A DNA stretch of 64,000 nucleotides from Ensifer sp. LC163 (GCF_001695855.1 NZ_MBSS01000020.1:1-64000); one strand, 5' to 3'; counted from the stretch's first letter, positions 8,849 to 17,233 are shown. Translations and numbers: made by a program. The notes: generated from the sequence alone by a model not told the origin.

Positions 8849-10063
8849 TCATTCAGTCGCGGTGATGGAGGACATTGCGGCTGATCCTTGCGCCGAATGG
8901 GCGGATAGGCCGGACCATCCCTGGAAGCCGACATAGAGGCCGACGGCGATGATCAGGATGCTGGAGAAATAGGGAGCGCGCCGCGCGACCGTACCGAACC
9001 AGCTCCACCGTTTCGTCGCGTGGCGCACGCTCAACGCCGCGGCTGCGCCGACGGCGACGAGGGTCAGCGCCAGGCCGATCGAGAAGCACAGGACCAGGAC
9101 GAAGCCCAGCGTGAACTCTTTGAGTTGCAGGCAGAGCAGCAGCACGGTGATGGCGGCCGGACAGGGAATAAGCCCGCCGGTCAATCCGAAGAGCACGATC
9201 TGCCCGGTGGTCACGTTCTGGTTGGCAAACCTGCGACGAATGTCGTTGGCATGCGCCAGCTCATGGGCGTCCTGATAGCCGTCCGTCGCGACCTGCAGCC
9301 CCCGAAGCTCCTCGTGGATATGATCGTGGCCATGCCCCTCGACGAAAGCTAGATCGTAGGAATGATCGCCTTGGCCGATGCTCACCCGTGCCATGAATTC
9401 ATGCGGCTCCGGGATCTCCTCGATCGATTCTAGGTAGCCATCAAGGAAGCCGCCTTGCTTGACAAAGCTGAACGTCTGTCGCGATCCGTCCGGACGTTCC
9501 GTCACGACGCTGACATCGTGTGCCGAATTCCAGTTTTGGCCGCGTTCGGAGCGAATGCGCCAGCGTGGCGGCACGCCATCCTCGTAGACCTCGACGCTGA
9601 AGACGCCGTGTCCGGTATCGATCTTGCGGACGTCGTCGTGACCATGACCATGTGGCTGGCCGTGGGCATGATCGTGGTGCCCGTGATGGTCGTGGCCAGC
9701 CGCCGCTTTGGCTCGCTGCTGGTCCTGCCAGGTCCGCCACAGCATCCACAGTGCAATGACGACAATGATGGCTGCGGAGGCGAGCTGGAAATACGGCTCG
9801 AAGACCTCGGAATCCACCCCTCGCCAGACGTACATGCCCGCAAACGCAATCCCCCAGACGATGATCGTGTGCGAGACGGTCGCGGCAAGCCCGAGCAGGA
9901 CCGCCTGCGCGACCGTGCCTCGTATGGCGACGATGAAAGCGGCCATCATGGTCTTCGAGTGGCCAGGCTCGAGCCCATGAAGTGCACCGAGCAGGATGGC
10001 GCTCGGAACAAACAACCAGGCATGGGCGGACCCCTGCTGGATCAGGTCGGCGAAAGCGGGCAT
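8849..10063 (-). CDS. rcnA: RcnA-like nickel/cobalt efflux protein with His-rich loop
   Basis: 404 aa. The NicO-family motif HGLEPGHSK lies at about residues 29-37 and GGLIPCPAAITVLLL in the second half. A cytoplasmic or periplasmic loop at about residues 124-145 is extremely His-rich (HDHHGHHDHAHGQPHGHGHD), as in E. coli RcnA. It is followed by an extra roughly 100-residue soluble insert ending in GHGHDHIHEEL. The protein exports Ni(II) and Co(II). ATG 10063 is chosen over TTG 10078 because GAGG lies 9 bp upstream. It overlaps or abuts the regulator gene (stop at 10075), so the two form one operon. Confidence 0.93.
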   Translation of the reverse strand: MPAFADLIQQGSAHAWLFVPSAILLGALHGLEPGHSKTMMAAFIVAIRGTVAQAVLLGLAATVSHTIIVWGIAFAGMYVWRGVDSEVFEPYFQLASAAIIVVIALWMLWRTWQDQQRAKAAAGHDHHGHHDHAHGQPHGHGHDDVRKIDTGHGVFSVEVYEDGVPPRWRIRSERGQNWNSAHDVSVVTERPDGSRQTFSFVKQGGFLDGYLESIEEIPEPHEFMARVSIGQGDHSYDLAFVEGHGHDHIHEELRGLQVATDGYQDAHELAHANDIRRRFANQNVTTGQIVLFGLTGGLIPCPAAITVLLLCLQLKEFTLGFVLVLCFSIGLALTLVAVGAAAALSVRHATKRWSWFGTVARRAPYFSSILIIAVGLYVGFQGWSGLSAHSAQGSAAMSSITATE

Positions 10064-10074
10064 TGGGACAAACC

Positions 10075-10350
10075 TCAAAGGTACTTGGTGATCGACTTGA
10101 ACTCATCGATCGATTGGCGCTGGTCTCGGGGCAAGGCCCCGACCGTCTCTTCGAGGCAATGATCCAGATGGTCCTGGATCAGAGTCCGTTTCGCTTGCGT
10201 GATCGCCTTCTCCACCGCATGGAGCTGCTGTGCGATATCGAGGCAGGGTCTTCCCGCCTCGATCATCGCGATGACGCTTTTCAAATGTCCCTCGGCCCGC
10301 TTGAGCCGCTTGACGATCTCGGGATGGGTGTCGTGCCGATGTTGTTCCAT
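10075..10350 (-). CDS. CsoR/RcnR-family metal-sensing repressor
   Basis: 91 aa, all-helical DUF156 repressor. Helix 1 has HPEIVKRLKRAEGHLKSV. The metal fingerprint positions read C36 (RPCLDI), H61 (QDHLD) and C65. This C-H-C set is that of copper-sensing CsoR and nickel-sensing InrS; E. coli RcnR has His at the last position. Several His residues near the N terminus (H4, H6, H9) could supply extra ligands, as in RcnR. It heads the rcnA operon and faces a TATCCCC-N5-GGGGATA palindrome 11 bp upstream of its start. Derepression of rcnA, and perhaps of the divergent genes, by Ni/Co is inferred. Confidence 0.9.
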   Translation of the reverse strand: MEQHRHDTHPEIVKRLKRAEGHLKSVIAMIEAGRPCLDIAQQLHAVEKAITQAKRTLIQDHLDHCLEETVGALPRDQRQSIDEFKSITKYL

Positions 10351-10360
10351 GACTAGTTCC

Positions 10361-10379
10361 TATCCCCCTGGAGGGGATA
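10361..10379. promoter_or_regulatory. Operator palindrome for the CsoR/RcnR-type repressor
   Basis: A perfect inverted repeat TATCCCC-CTGGA-GGGGATA in the short gap between the divergent regulator (start 10350) and the His-rich protein gene (start 10431). G-tracts flanked by AT are what CsoR/RcnR-family repressors recognise. Its position would let one tetramer control both directions. Confidence 0.75.
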
Positions 10380-10430
10380 TTTCAACTGGGAATCTTGCCG
10401 GAATTCGCGAACACGGCTATCAGTGCGCTC

Positions 10431-10811
10431 ATGATGCTTCGCCCGGGACAGAGATTACTGACTGTTCTTGCCGCCTTCGCGGCAAGCATCGCCATGCTGT
10501 TATATGCGTTCTCCGCCCCAGGTTCTCACGCACCGCGCCTTCATTCCGCGAGTGTCGAGGTGATGGTTTCCAGTGATCACCAGGATCACGGTGATCATTC
10601 GCATGATGAAGGCGATGTCGATGATGCAACGGGGGATGTTGCTGACCACCACCACGCCGATCACACCCACGACAAGGCGGAGTTGGTGGCCTTCGATCAC
10701 GCGGGAACGCGGGCGCTGCCCGGTGCCACCTATATTGTTCTAAGCCCTGACCTGACGGGTCGGCCGCCCTACGGCATCGATCGCCCGCCTCGCCCCGTGA
10801 CGTTGACCTGA
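10431..10811 (+). CDS. Small secreted or membrane-anchored His-rich protein
   Basis: 126 aa from the paired ATGs at 10431/10434. An N-terminal hydrophobic segment (LLTVLAAFAASIAMLLYAF) acts as signal or anchor. It is followed by a His/Asp-rich stretch (HQDHGDHSHDEGDVDD, then HHHADHTHDK). The C-terminal part is Pro-rich and has no known domain. The composition suggests Ni/Co/Cu binding in the periplasm. The gene is divergent from the CsoR/RcnR-type repressor, next to its operator, and 48 bp ahead of a HupE permease gene. It may be a metal buffer for that permease; this is inferred from composition and context. Confidence 0.65.
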   Translation: MMLRPGQRLLTVLAAFAASIAMLLYAFSAPGSHAPRLHSASVEVMVSSDHQDHGDHSHDEGDVDDATGDVADHHHADHTHDKAELVAFDHAGTRALPGATYIVLSPDLTGRPPYGIDRPPRPVTLT

Positions 10812-10858
10812 CGATTGCCGCTCCGGCGGCGGGTTTAACGAAATAACGGATTCTACAT

Positions 10859-11590
10859 ATGAAGCTAGCACCAGTTGGAGGCGGGCGGCGCAGGATTGCG
10901 CCCGGCTCGCATGTCCTCCGGTTCATCCTTGCTGCCTTGTCCCTGCTCGCGTTGGCAGGCACGGCGACTGCCCACGCCGTCGCCGAGGGCGACAAGGGCT
11001 ATATCCAGGAGATCTCCGGGATCAACATCATCCCGTTCATCTATCTTGGCGCCAAACACATGGTCACGGGATACGACCACATCCTGTTTCTCTTCGGCGT
11101 GATCTTCTTCCTCTATCGGCTGAAGCACATCGGTATCTATGTGAGCCTCTTTGCCATCGGCCATTCGACAACGATGCTGCTCGGCGTCTACTTCAACATT
11201 GGCATCAACAGCTACATCATCGATGCGATCATAGGGCTTTCGGTGGTCTACAAGGCGCTCGATAATCTCGGTGCCTTCCAGCGATGGCTCGGCTTCCAGC
11301 CGAACACCAAGGTCGCGACGCTGGTCTTCGGCTTCTTCCACGGCTTCGGTCTCTCCACCAAGATCATCGAATACGACATTTCTCCCGATGGGCTCGTTCC
11401 AAACCTTCTCGCCTTTAATGTCGGCGTGGAGATTGGCCAGCTTATCGCGCTTGGAATGATCCTGATCGCAATGAGCTATTGGCGGAAAACCCCAAGCTTC
11501 CTGAAACATGCCTACGCAGCCAACGTGCTGATGATGACCGCCGGCTTCGTGCTGATCGGCTACCAGCTCACCGGCTATTTCGCATCCTAA
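10859..11590 (+). CDS. HupE/UreJ-family metal permease
   Basis: 243 aa with a signal peptide (to about residue 39) and six or seven hydrophobic segments. The HupE/UreJ pattern is clear: GAKHMVTGYDHILFLFGV, then GHSTTMLLGVYF and FGFFHGFGLSTKI. These conserved His/Asp residues line the nickel path in the family. HupE and UreJ proteins mediate nickel (some cobalt) diffusion across the inner membrane. No hydrogenase or urease genes are in the window, so a role in metal homeostasis beside the exporters is more likely than cofactor supply. It follows the His-rich gene by 47 bp. Confidence 0.88.
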   Translation: MKLAPVGGGRRRIAPGSHVLRFILAALSLLALAGTATAHAVAEGDKGYIQEISGINIIPFIYLGAKHMVTGYDHILFLFGVIFFLYRLKHIGIYVSLFAIGHSTTMLLGVYFNIGINSYIIDAIIGLSVVYKALDNLGAFQRWLGFQPNTKVATLVFGFFHGFGLSTKIIEYDISPDGLVPNLLAFNVGVEIGQLIALGMILIAMSYWRKTPSFLKHAYAANVLMMTAGFVLIGYQLTGYFAS

Positions 11591-11611
11591 CTCCCAAGAA
11601 AGAGACAGAAC

Positions 11612-12262
11612 ATGTTCAATTCACAAGCACCGTCGCCCGATGATCTCCCGAGCTCCGCACAGCTTCTCCGTTCGACCGTTTTCGCCGCGCTTGCGGCCGC
11701 AGCCATCCTGGTAAGCGTTGTCCTCCCGTCGGAATACGGCATCGACCCGACTGGCGCAGGCTCGGCCCTCGGCCTCACCGAAATGGGCGAGATCAAGACC
11801 CAGCTCGCCGAGGAGGCCGAACGCGACAGGCAAGCCAGCGGTGACAACGCCACCTCGCCGGCGATCGATGCTGCGCCCCAGCAGGGCTCCAGTCTGATGG
11901 AGCGCATCATCCGCGAATTAGGCATCTCCAGCGCCTATGCGCAGGAAGTTCGCCAGGACGAAATCTCGGTGACGCTGCAGCCGGGTGAGGGTGCCGAGGT
12001 CAAACTCGCCATGCTGAAGGGCGCGAAAGCAAACTTCTCCTGGACCGCAAACGGCTCGAAGGTGAACTTCGATGCCCATGGAGATGGGGGTGGCGAAAAC
12101 ATCAGCTACGAAAAAGGGCGCGGTGCTGCGGAGGACAGCGGCGTGCTCGAAGCGGCCTTCGACGGCAATCACGGCTGGTTCTGGCGCAACCGCACCACCG
12201 AGCCGGTGACCGTCACCCTCAAGACTGACGGAGCGTATTCGGAAATCAAGCGCATGATGTAG
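11612..12262 (+). CDS. Membrane-anchored periplasmic protein associated with HupE
   Basis: 216 aa. One transmembrane helix at about residues 20-38 (STVFAALAAAAILVSVVLP) follows a short cytoplasmic tail. The periplasmic part begins with an acidic, low-complexity linker. The C-terminal half (ISVTLQPGEGAEVKLAMLKGAK, then NFSWTANG and GWFWRNRT) looks like a compact beta-rich domain. I recall proteins of this shape annotated as transmembrane anchor proteins next to HupE-type permeases, but no biochemical role is known to me. It starts 21 bp after hupE with AAGAAAGAG upstream, so they share a transcript. Confidence 0.65.
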   Translation: MFNSQAPSPDDLPSSAQLLRSTVFAALAAAAILVSVVLPSEYGIDPTGAGSALGLTEMGEIKTQLAEEAERDRQASGDNATSPAIDAAPQQGSSLMERIIRELGISSAYAQEVRQDEISVTLQPGEGAEVKLAMLKGAKANFSWTANGSKVNFDAHGDGGGENISYEKGRGAAEDSGVLEAAFDGNHGWFWRNRTTEPVTVTLKTDGAYSEIKRMM

Positions 12263-12271
12263 GCGGATAAG

Positions 12272-12302
12272 CCCGTTGCCGGCGAGAAAAGCCGGCAACG
12301 GG
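12272..12302 (+). terminator. Strong hairpin after the HupE operon
   Basis: A 12-bp perfect stem (CCCGTTGCCGGC / GCCGGCAACGGG) with a 7-nt A-rich loop, starting 9 bp after the stop at 12262. It has no T run, so it may act as an mRNA-stabilising or Rho-associated end rather than an intrinsic terminator. Confidence 0.6.
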
Positions 12303-12391
12303 TGCCTGCCAGCGGTGTGCCCAAAGGAACCATCGGCAACCGCGGGCGTTGTGTCGAAACGCCCAGTTTCACAAGAACGACGAGTTCCATC

Positions 12392-12967
12392 GTGCACGGT
12401 CGAACTGCCCTTCTCGGGGCCATTCTCATTGCATCCCTGGCGCTGTCGGCAGTAGCCGTCGACGGGTCCGCGGAGGTCTTCGAAGAATTCCACCGTATCT
12501 GCCTGGCCGACGGGCCGAACTTTCTGCGAATGAGTGAAGAAGCTCATCGTCGCGAACGGGAGAGCCTCGGGGAAGTCGGCTTTGACGAACTGGCACCAAT
12601 CGCCAAACGATCGATGGTGCGGGTCTGGCTAACTATCAAGCCGGATGGTCACCTGCCCGCGGGAACCATCATTGGCGTCACCGAGGCATCGCTGGATGGC
12701 AGGGCGGTCGATACGTGCACCCTGGCACTGCCTGACACGGACCCGGTTGAATTCCAGAAAGCCCTGTTTGACAAAACAGATGCTGAGAAGATCTCGGAGG
12801 ATCGCGGCCCGGAACAGATTGCCCGGCTATTTGTTGTCATCGTCCGCGGGCGCCAACAGTGGATAAGGCTTGCGCTTCCGGCGTCAGCATCGTCCGGGAA
12901 ACCCCTCATTGTCGTCAGCTCGATTGTTCCAGCAGCAACGGCTGAGTCGAAGGGCGGCGCCGAATAG
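12392..12967 (+). CDS. Hypothetical secreted protein
   Basis: 191 aa from a GTG at 12392 (VHGRTALLGAILIASLALSA); the frame is open back to 12302, but the hydrophobic segment then fits a signal peptide only with the later start. The mature part contains FEEFHRICLADG with a single Cys, a second Cys in VDTCTLALPD, and a beta-rich middle (VRVWLTIKPDGHLPAGTIIG). The two Cys could pair in the periplasm. I do not recognise a family. It follows the anchor-protein gene on the same strand after the 12272 hairpin. Confidence 0.5.
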   Translation: MHGRTALLGAILIASLALSAVAVDGSAEVFEEFHRICLADGPNFLRMSEEAHRRERESLGEVGFDELAPIAKRSMVRVWLTIKPDGHLPAGTIIGVTEASLDGRAVDTCTLALPDTDPVEFQKALFDKTDAEKISEDRGPEQIARLFVVIVRGRQQWIRLALPASASSGKPLIVVSSIVPAATAESKGGAE

Positions 12968-12994
12968 CTCGCTACCCTTATCCATTCGGAAAGC

Positions 12995-13693
12995 TCAGCG
13001 TACGCGCAGAATATCCGCCAGCCGTTCCTGCTTCGCCGCCGCCAGGCCAACATCCAGCCCCGACAGAACGTCTTTGAGGTGGCTTTTCATAAGCGCGGCC
13101 GCCCGCGCGCCGTCGCCATCCGCAATCGCCTCGACCAAGGCTTCGTGCGCATGGCTTTCGCATGTGGTCTCACGCTTCTTCCAATAGAGCGCGACGACGA
13201 GCGACGAACTGGAAACGAGCTCGCGAACGAAGTTCGTGAGCGCCGTGTGATTGGCGATTTCAGCGATCTCTATGTGAAACTGCGCCGATGCAGCAATCGC
13301 ATCGCTGGCGTCCCCTGAACCGACGGCCTCGTGCTCCGCTTGCATATGCTTGCGCAGCCTGGAGATATCCGACTTCTTGGCAACTTCGGCTGCGATTGAA
13401 GCAACCTTCGGCTCGATCAGGAGCCTCGCCTCAAAAACCTCGCGGGCTTCCTGTTTGGTCGGGCTGGCGATGAAGGTTCCGCGATTTGGCTGAAGTTGCG
13501 CAAGTCGGTCATGGGTGAGCGCCTGAAGTGCCGATCGAACGACGGTTCGGCTGACGTCGTAGATCGACGCCAGCTCGTCCTCAGGCAGTTTCGTGCCGGG
13601 TGCCAGCCGATGACTGACAATCGCATCGCGCAAAGCGACATAGATCGGCCACCAACTGGTCTGCTTCTCCGCGGATCGGTCGTCCTTGAACAT
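12995..13693 (-). CDS. GntR-family regulator, FadR subfamily (FCD domain)
   Basis: 232 aa. The N-terminal winged helix (residues about 12-75) has SHRLAPGTKLPEDELASIYD and SRTVVRSALQALTHDRL, typical of GntR proteins. The C-terminal FCD ligand domain is all-helical; the HIEIAEIANH motif and later His residues are the usual metal and ligand positions. ATG 13693 is chosen over the upstream frame because GAGAG lies 7 bp before it. It is transcribed in the same direction as, and just downstream of, the flavin reductase and racemase genes. It probably represses the divergent operons at 15.3/15.6 kb. The ligand is unknown. Confidence 0.85.
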   Translation of the reverse strand: MFKDDRSAEKQTSWWPIYVALRDAIVSHRLAPGTKLPEDELASIYDVSRTVVRSALQALTHDRLAQLQPNRGTFIASPTKQEAREVFEARLLIEPKVASIAAEVAKKSDISRLRKHMQAEHEAVGSGDASDAIAASAQFHIEIAEIANHTALTNFVRELVSSSSLVVALYWKKRETTCESHAHEALVEAIADGDGARAAALMKSHLKDVLSGLDVGLAAAKQERLADILRVR

Positions 13694-13774
13694 GAAGTTC
13701 TCTCGAAACACCTTAAACCCGCGATTTAATATCTTAGTGGTTGTGCGTCTAGCCGGTGCAGACGACTTCGAGCA

Positions 13775-13791
13775 AAGTATCGTCGATACTT
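13775..13791. promoter_or_regulatory. Palindrome upstream of the gntR gene
   Basis: AAGTATCG-T-CGATACTT, 8-bp arms around one base, 82 bp upstream of the GntR start codon in the gap to the flavin reductase gene. It may be an autoregulatory operator; the sequence differs from the ATTG-N4-CAAT sites at 15.4 and 15.6 kb, so another regulator is also possible. Confidence 0.45.
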
Positions 13792-13861
13792 GAGGCATGA
13801 GAGCCTCGCTGCGGTCCGTTGGGGTCGAAGCGCCTTACAGGGTGCTTCGACCCGGTGATGT

Positions 13862-14560
13862 TTACGGCCGGCCGATCTTTCGATCGCGGCTCTCTTCTGA
13901 CACACCATTCGCCTCAGGAGGCGGCTCTCCATAGCCGGCAGCGATATCGTGGTGGGCGAATTCGTCAGGCTTCGTCAGGACGAACTGGTTGTCGGCGACG
14001 ATGTAGTTGTTGGCATGCAAGCGGGCGATAGGCTGGTAGACTTCCGGAAGCACGTAGCGGCCACTCGCATCAAGGCATTCGTCGCGGACATACATCTGCA
14101 CGACTTCGCCGATGACGATTGAGCGGCGGCCGTAATCGAGGATCTGCGACACGCGGCATTCCATGGCGCAGGGTGATTCCTGGATACGCGGCGGTGCGAC
14201 CTTGACGGAAGGCAAGCTCGTCAGCCCGGAGATTTCAATCTCGTCGACGTCGCTTGGAAAATTGACGCCGGTGACGATCATTTCCTTGGCGATCGCCATG
14301 TCCACCATATGAACGACGAACTCGCCCGACCGCCGGATATTGGCGACGGTGTCCTTCGACGTGCCATCTGGCCGCGTCTGCATGCCAAGGATCAGCAGTG
14401 GCGGATCATGCGAGAACACGTTGAAGAAACTCATGGGCGCGGCGTTCTTGCAGCCCTGTTCGTCATTGGTGGTGACCAGTGCAATTGGCCGCGGTCCGAC
14501 AAAGCTGCAAAGCAGGCGGTAGCGGTCCTTTTCCGGCAGTTCGGTAAAATCGAAATCCAT
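13862..14560 (-). CDS. Flavin reductase-like FMN-binding protein
   Basis: 232 aa. The split-barrel flavin-binding pattern is present: RPIALVTTNDEQGCKNAAPMS near the N terminus, FFNVFSHDPPLLILG, then KDTVANIRRSGEFVVHMV. These match the flavin reductase/DIM6-NTAB family that uses FMN and NAD(P)H or acts as a flavoprotein oxidoreductase. The gene follows the racemase gene by 2 bp (start 14560, racemase stop 14563), so the pair is translationally coupled. Its place in an amino-acid-derivative uptake locus suggests ring or N-oxide processing, but that is speculative. Confidence 0.85.
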   Translation of the reverse strand: MDFDFTELPEKDRYRLLCSFVGPRPIALVTTNDEQGCKNAAPMSFFNVFSHDPPLLILGMQTRPDGTSKDTVANIRRSGEFVVHMVDMAIAKEMIVTGVNFPSDVDEIEISGLTSLPSVKVAPPRIQESPCAMECRVSQILDYGRRSIVIGEVVQMYVRDECLDASGRYVLPEVYQPIARLHANNYIVADNQFVLTKPDEFAHHDIAAGYGEPPPEANGVSEESRDRKIGRP

Positions 14561-14562
14561 GA

Positions 14563-15348
14563 CTAGCTCCGTACGGCTGTTGCGAGCGCTGCGAGGCTGT
14601 CGTTTTCGCGCAGTTTGAGGCTGGCCGGGGCGTAGTCGGCGAGCTTTCCGGTGTAGGCTTTCGGCAACGGATAGGCCAGATCCCCGACCTTCGAGGTGCG
14701 CAGGCCCATGCCCACAATCGCCTCGGCGAACTTGACGGCGGCGGCAACGCCGTCGATGACGGGAACACCCAGTCGTTGCTGCAAGCGCTCCACTAGGTTC
14801 GACATCCCTGCGCAACCGAGCACGATCGCTTCTGCGCGATCTTCAATGAGAGCCTTCTGACACTCCGCCAATATCGCGGCATCTGCTGTCGAATCCGGCT
14901 TTTCTAGGTCGAGCACGGGCACATCAGTGGCGCGCACGCGCCGGCAGTGGTTCTGCATCCCGTAGCTGCGGACGAGGTGCTCGGAGATGATCCGAGTCCG
15001 CTCAAGAGTCGTTACGATCGAGAAACTCGTCGCCACGAACGTCGCGGCATGCATGGCAGATTCGGCGATGCCCAGGACTGGTGACGCGGTGATTTCGCGG
15101 GCGGCGAGCAGGCCGGGATCGCCAAAGCAGCCGATGATGTAAGCGTCCGCTGGTTTCCCTTGCGCAATCTCGTCGATCACCCCCACCACGCTCAAAGCCT
15201 CGTCGTAGTGCCCCTCGATCGAGGCAGCACCCGAGCGCGACGTCGCCAGGACTATTTCGCTTCCAGAAGCAGCAACCGTTCGAGCAGTGTCACCCATGAG
15301 CTCTGTCATGGTTGAAGTGGTATTCGGATTTATGAGTTTGATCAGCAT
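14563..15348 (-). CDS. Asp/Glu (hydantoin) racemase family protein
   Basis: 261 aa. The start MLIKLINPNTT is typical of hydantoin racemases. The two catalytic cysteines of the Asp/Glu racemase fold are visible as C74 (IIGCFGDPGL) and C179 (IVLGCAGM). The enzyme would interconvert D- and L-forms of a hydantoin or amino-acid-like substrate by two-base catalysis. No hydantoinase or carbamoylase is in the window, so the true substrate may differ. It is the first gene of the leftward unit, divergent from the ABC importer across a 307-bp gap. Confidence 0.85.
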   Translation of the reverse strand: MLIKLINPNTTSTMTELMGDTARTVAASGSEIVLATSRSGAASIEGHYDEALSVVGVIDEIAQGKPADAYIIGCFGDPGLLAAREITASPVLGIAESAMHAATFVATSFSIVTTLERTRIISEHLVRSYGMQNHCRRVRATDVPVLDLEKPDSTADAAILAECQKALIEDRAEAIVLGCAGMSNLVERLQQRLGVPVIDGVAAAVKFAEAIVGMGLRTSKVGDLAYPLPKAYTGKLADYAPASLKLRENDSLAALATAVRS

Positions 15349-15364
15349 TCAGTTCCTCCAAGAT

Positions 15365-15375
15365 TGCATACAATA
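15365..15375. promoter_or_regulatory. Candidate GntR operator, copy 1
   Basis: TGCATACAATA within the near-palindrome ATTGCATACAAT, 17-27 bp upstream of the racemase start. Its exact reverse complement recurs at 15559. TTGTATACAA-like sites are common for FCD-type GntR regulators. Confidence 0.55.
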
Positions 15376-15558
15376 ATCATCGATATTGCTGAAAGCGTCG
15401 GGCGTCTTAGGTGCCCAGGATTCGCGCCTTCAGCGCTTCGTTGCAGGCCCAGCGCGGCGAGAGAGCCAATGGTCGCAGCTCATCTTCCTCTCGACGTTCG
15501 TCGATTTCGCATTTTGTCGTCCGAAATGTCGACAATCTAAAATACGATCTTGACGCAA

Positions 15559-15569
15559 TATTGTATGCA
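15559..15569. promoter_or_regulatory. Candidate GntR operator, copy 2
   Basis: TATTGTATGCA, the perfect reverse complement of the site at 15365, 87 bp upstream of the substrate-binding protein start. A weaker relative (GTCTATACAAAA) follows at 15585. Placing mirrored copies at both ends of the divergent intergenic region fits coordinate control. Confidence 0.55.
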
Positions 15570-15655
15570 TGAGACATTCCATATGTCTATACAAAACGGC
15601 GTGGAGGCCACTTGTATCGACGGCGCGAGGAGCGCCAAAACGGAGGAGAAAACTC

Positions 15656-17233
15656 ATGTCAGTGAATAGACGTACGTTCCTGCAGGGGGCGGCCGGCGCT
15701 ATCGGCTTGGCCGTGGCGCAAGGCGCTTTGTCGAAAATTGTCTATGCGCAAGGTGCCGCGGGCACGCTTAGGGTTGCTATCGCCAAACCGGCCGGCAACC
15801 TCGATCCGCAAAGCCATTATGCGATCTGGGCTATCCAGGATCTGATGTTTGAGCCGCTCGTGAAATACGGCAAGGGCGGCCAGATCGAGCCGTGCCTTGC
15901 GACCGACTGGAAGATCGAGGACGGCGGCAAGACCCTGCATCTGACGTTGCGCCAGGGCGTGACGTTCCAGGACGGCACCAAGTTCGACGCTGCCTCGTGC
16001 AAGTGGAATCTCGAGCGCTGGATGGGCCTCGACCAGTTCAGTTGGATGAATTGCTCCAAGCACTTCCAGTCGCTGGAGGTGATCGACGACCACAACATCA
16101 CCCTGCATTTCAAGGAGCCGGTCCTCGCGCTGATGCAGGAACTTTCCTATACGCGGCCGACGCGCTTCCTGTCGCCCAAATCCGTGGGCGCCGACGGCAA
16201 GTTCAAGGACCCGGTCGGAACGGGGCCGTGGCGCCAGATCAGCGCCGACGACACCCAGAGTGTCTTCGAACATCACGAGGGCTACTGGGGTCAGTTGCCG
16301 TCCTATGAACGCCTTGAGGCCAAGGTTATTCCCGATGCGCGTTCGCGGGTCGCGGCTCTGCGCGCCGGCGAAATCGACCTCATCGGCGGCTTCTGGATTG
16401 CGCCGCTGACGCCGGAAGAAGGCAAGCAACTCGAGGGGGCCGGCTTCAACGTCGTCGTCGATCCGGGCAACGTCACGCTGGTGATGGCGTTCAACCCCGA
16501 CCGCGCCGAAGCACTTAGGGATGCGCAGGTGCGAAAGGCCATCAGCATCGGCATCGATCGCGCGGCGATCTCCAAGGTGCTCTACCACGGCTACGCCAAG
16601 CCTGCCGGCAACATGTTCTCAGGCGCCTTGCCCTATGCCGGGACGCAATATGATGCACCGGTCCGCGACACTGCGGCCGCATCGGCGCTGCTCGAAAAGG
16701 CCGGCTGGACCGGAAGTCCCATAAGGTCCAAGGACGGCAAGCCGCTGACGCTCGAACTGGTCGTCAGCCCGGACGCCGTGCCGGGATCGCGCGTGATTGC
16801 CGAAGTCATCCAGTCCGAGATGAAGGAGATCGGCATTGATCTGGTGATCCGCTCGGTCGACCATGCCTCCAAGCACACCGATATGCTGGAGCAGAAATAC
16901 GATCTCGGCTTCTTCCTGACCTACGGCGCACCATACGATCCGTTCGGCTCGATCGTGGCGCTCTGCCTGTCGACTTTCAAGAATGACGTCGAAGGCAAGC
17001 TGGTTACGGATCCGGTCAACCTCGATCCGTTGATCAATGCGGCGACGGCCGCGTCCGGGGATCAGATCCAGCCGACCATCCAGAAGGTTTACGACTGGCT
17101 CAGGGACAACGACGCGATTGCGCCGCTCGTCTACGTGCCGAGCATCTGGGCGCATTCCAAGCGGCTCCACGGCTTTACTAGCCCGATCACCGAATACGAC
17201 ATGCCCTACGACAACATTCTGCTGGACGAATAG
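15656..17233 (+). CDS. NikA-like ABC transporter substrate-binding protein
   Basis: 525 aa, family 5 extracellular solute-binding protein. The N terminus has a Tat-type signal (NRRTFLQG, then a hydrophobic stretch ending VYAQG). Several stretches resemble NikA rather than dipeptide binders: LMFEPLVKYGKGG, DPVGTGPWR, YWGQLPSYERLEAKVIPD and TYGAPYDPF. NikA-like proteins bind nickel chelates; related ones bind opines, metallophores or peptides. The linked racemase and flavin reductase argue for an organic ligand. ATG 15656 has GGAGGAG 8 bp upstream. First gene of a five-gene operon. Confidence 0.88.
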   Translation: MSVNRRTFLQGAAGAIGLAVAQGALSKIVYAQGAAGTLRVAIAKPAGNLDPQSHYAIWAIQDLMFEPLVKYGKGGQIEPCLATDWKIEDGGKTLHLTLRQGVTFQDGTKFDAASCKWNLERWMGLDQFSWMNCSKHFQSLEVIDDHNITLHFKEPVLALMQELSYTRPTRFLSPKSVGADGKFKDPVGTGPWRQISADDTQSVFEHHEGYWGQLPSYERLEAKVIPDARSRVAALRAGEIDLIGGFWIAPLTPEEGKQLEGAGFNVVVDPGNVTLVMAFNPDRAEALRDAQVRKAISIGIDRAAISKVLYHGYAKPAGNMFSGALPYAGTQYDAPVRDTAAASALLEKAGWTGSPIRSKDGKPLTLELVVSPDAVPGSRVIAEVIQSEMKEIGIDLVIRSVDHASKHTDMLEQKYDLGFFLTYGAPYDPFGSIVALCLSTFKNDVEGKLVTDPVNLDPLINAATAASGDQIQPTIQKVYDWLRDNDAIAPLVYVPSIWAHSKRLHGFTSPITEYDMPYDNILLDE

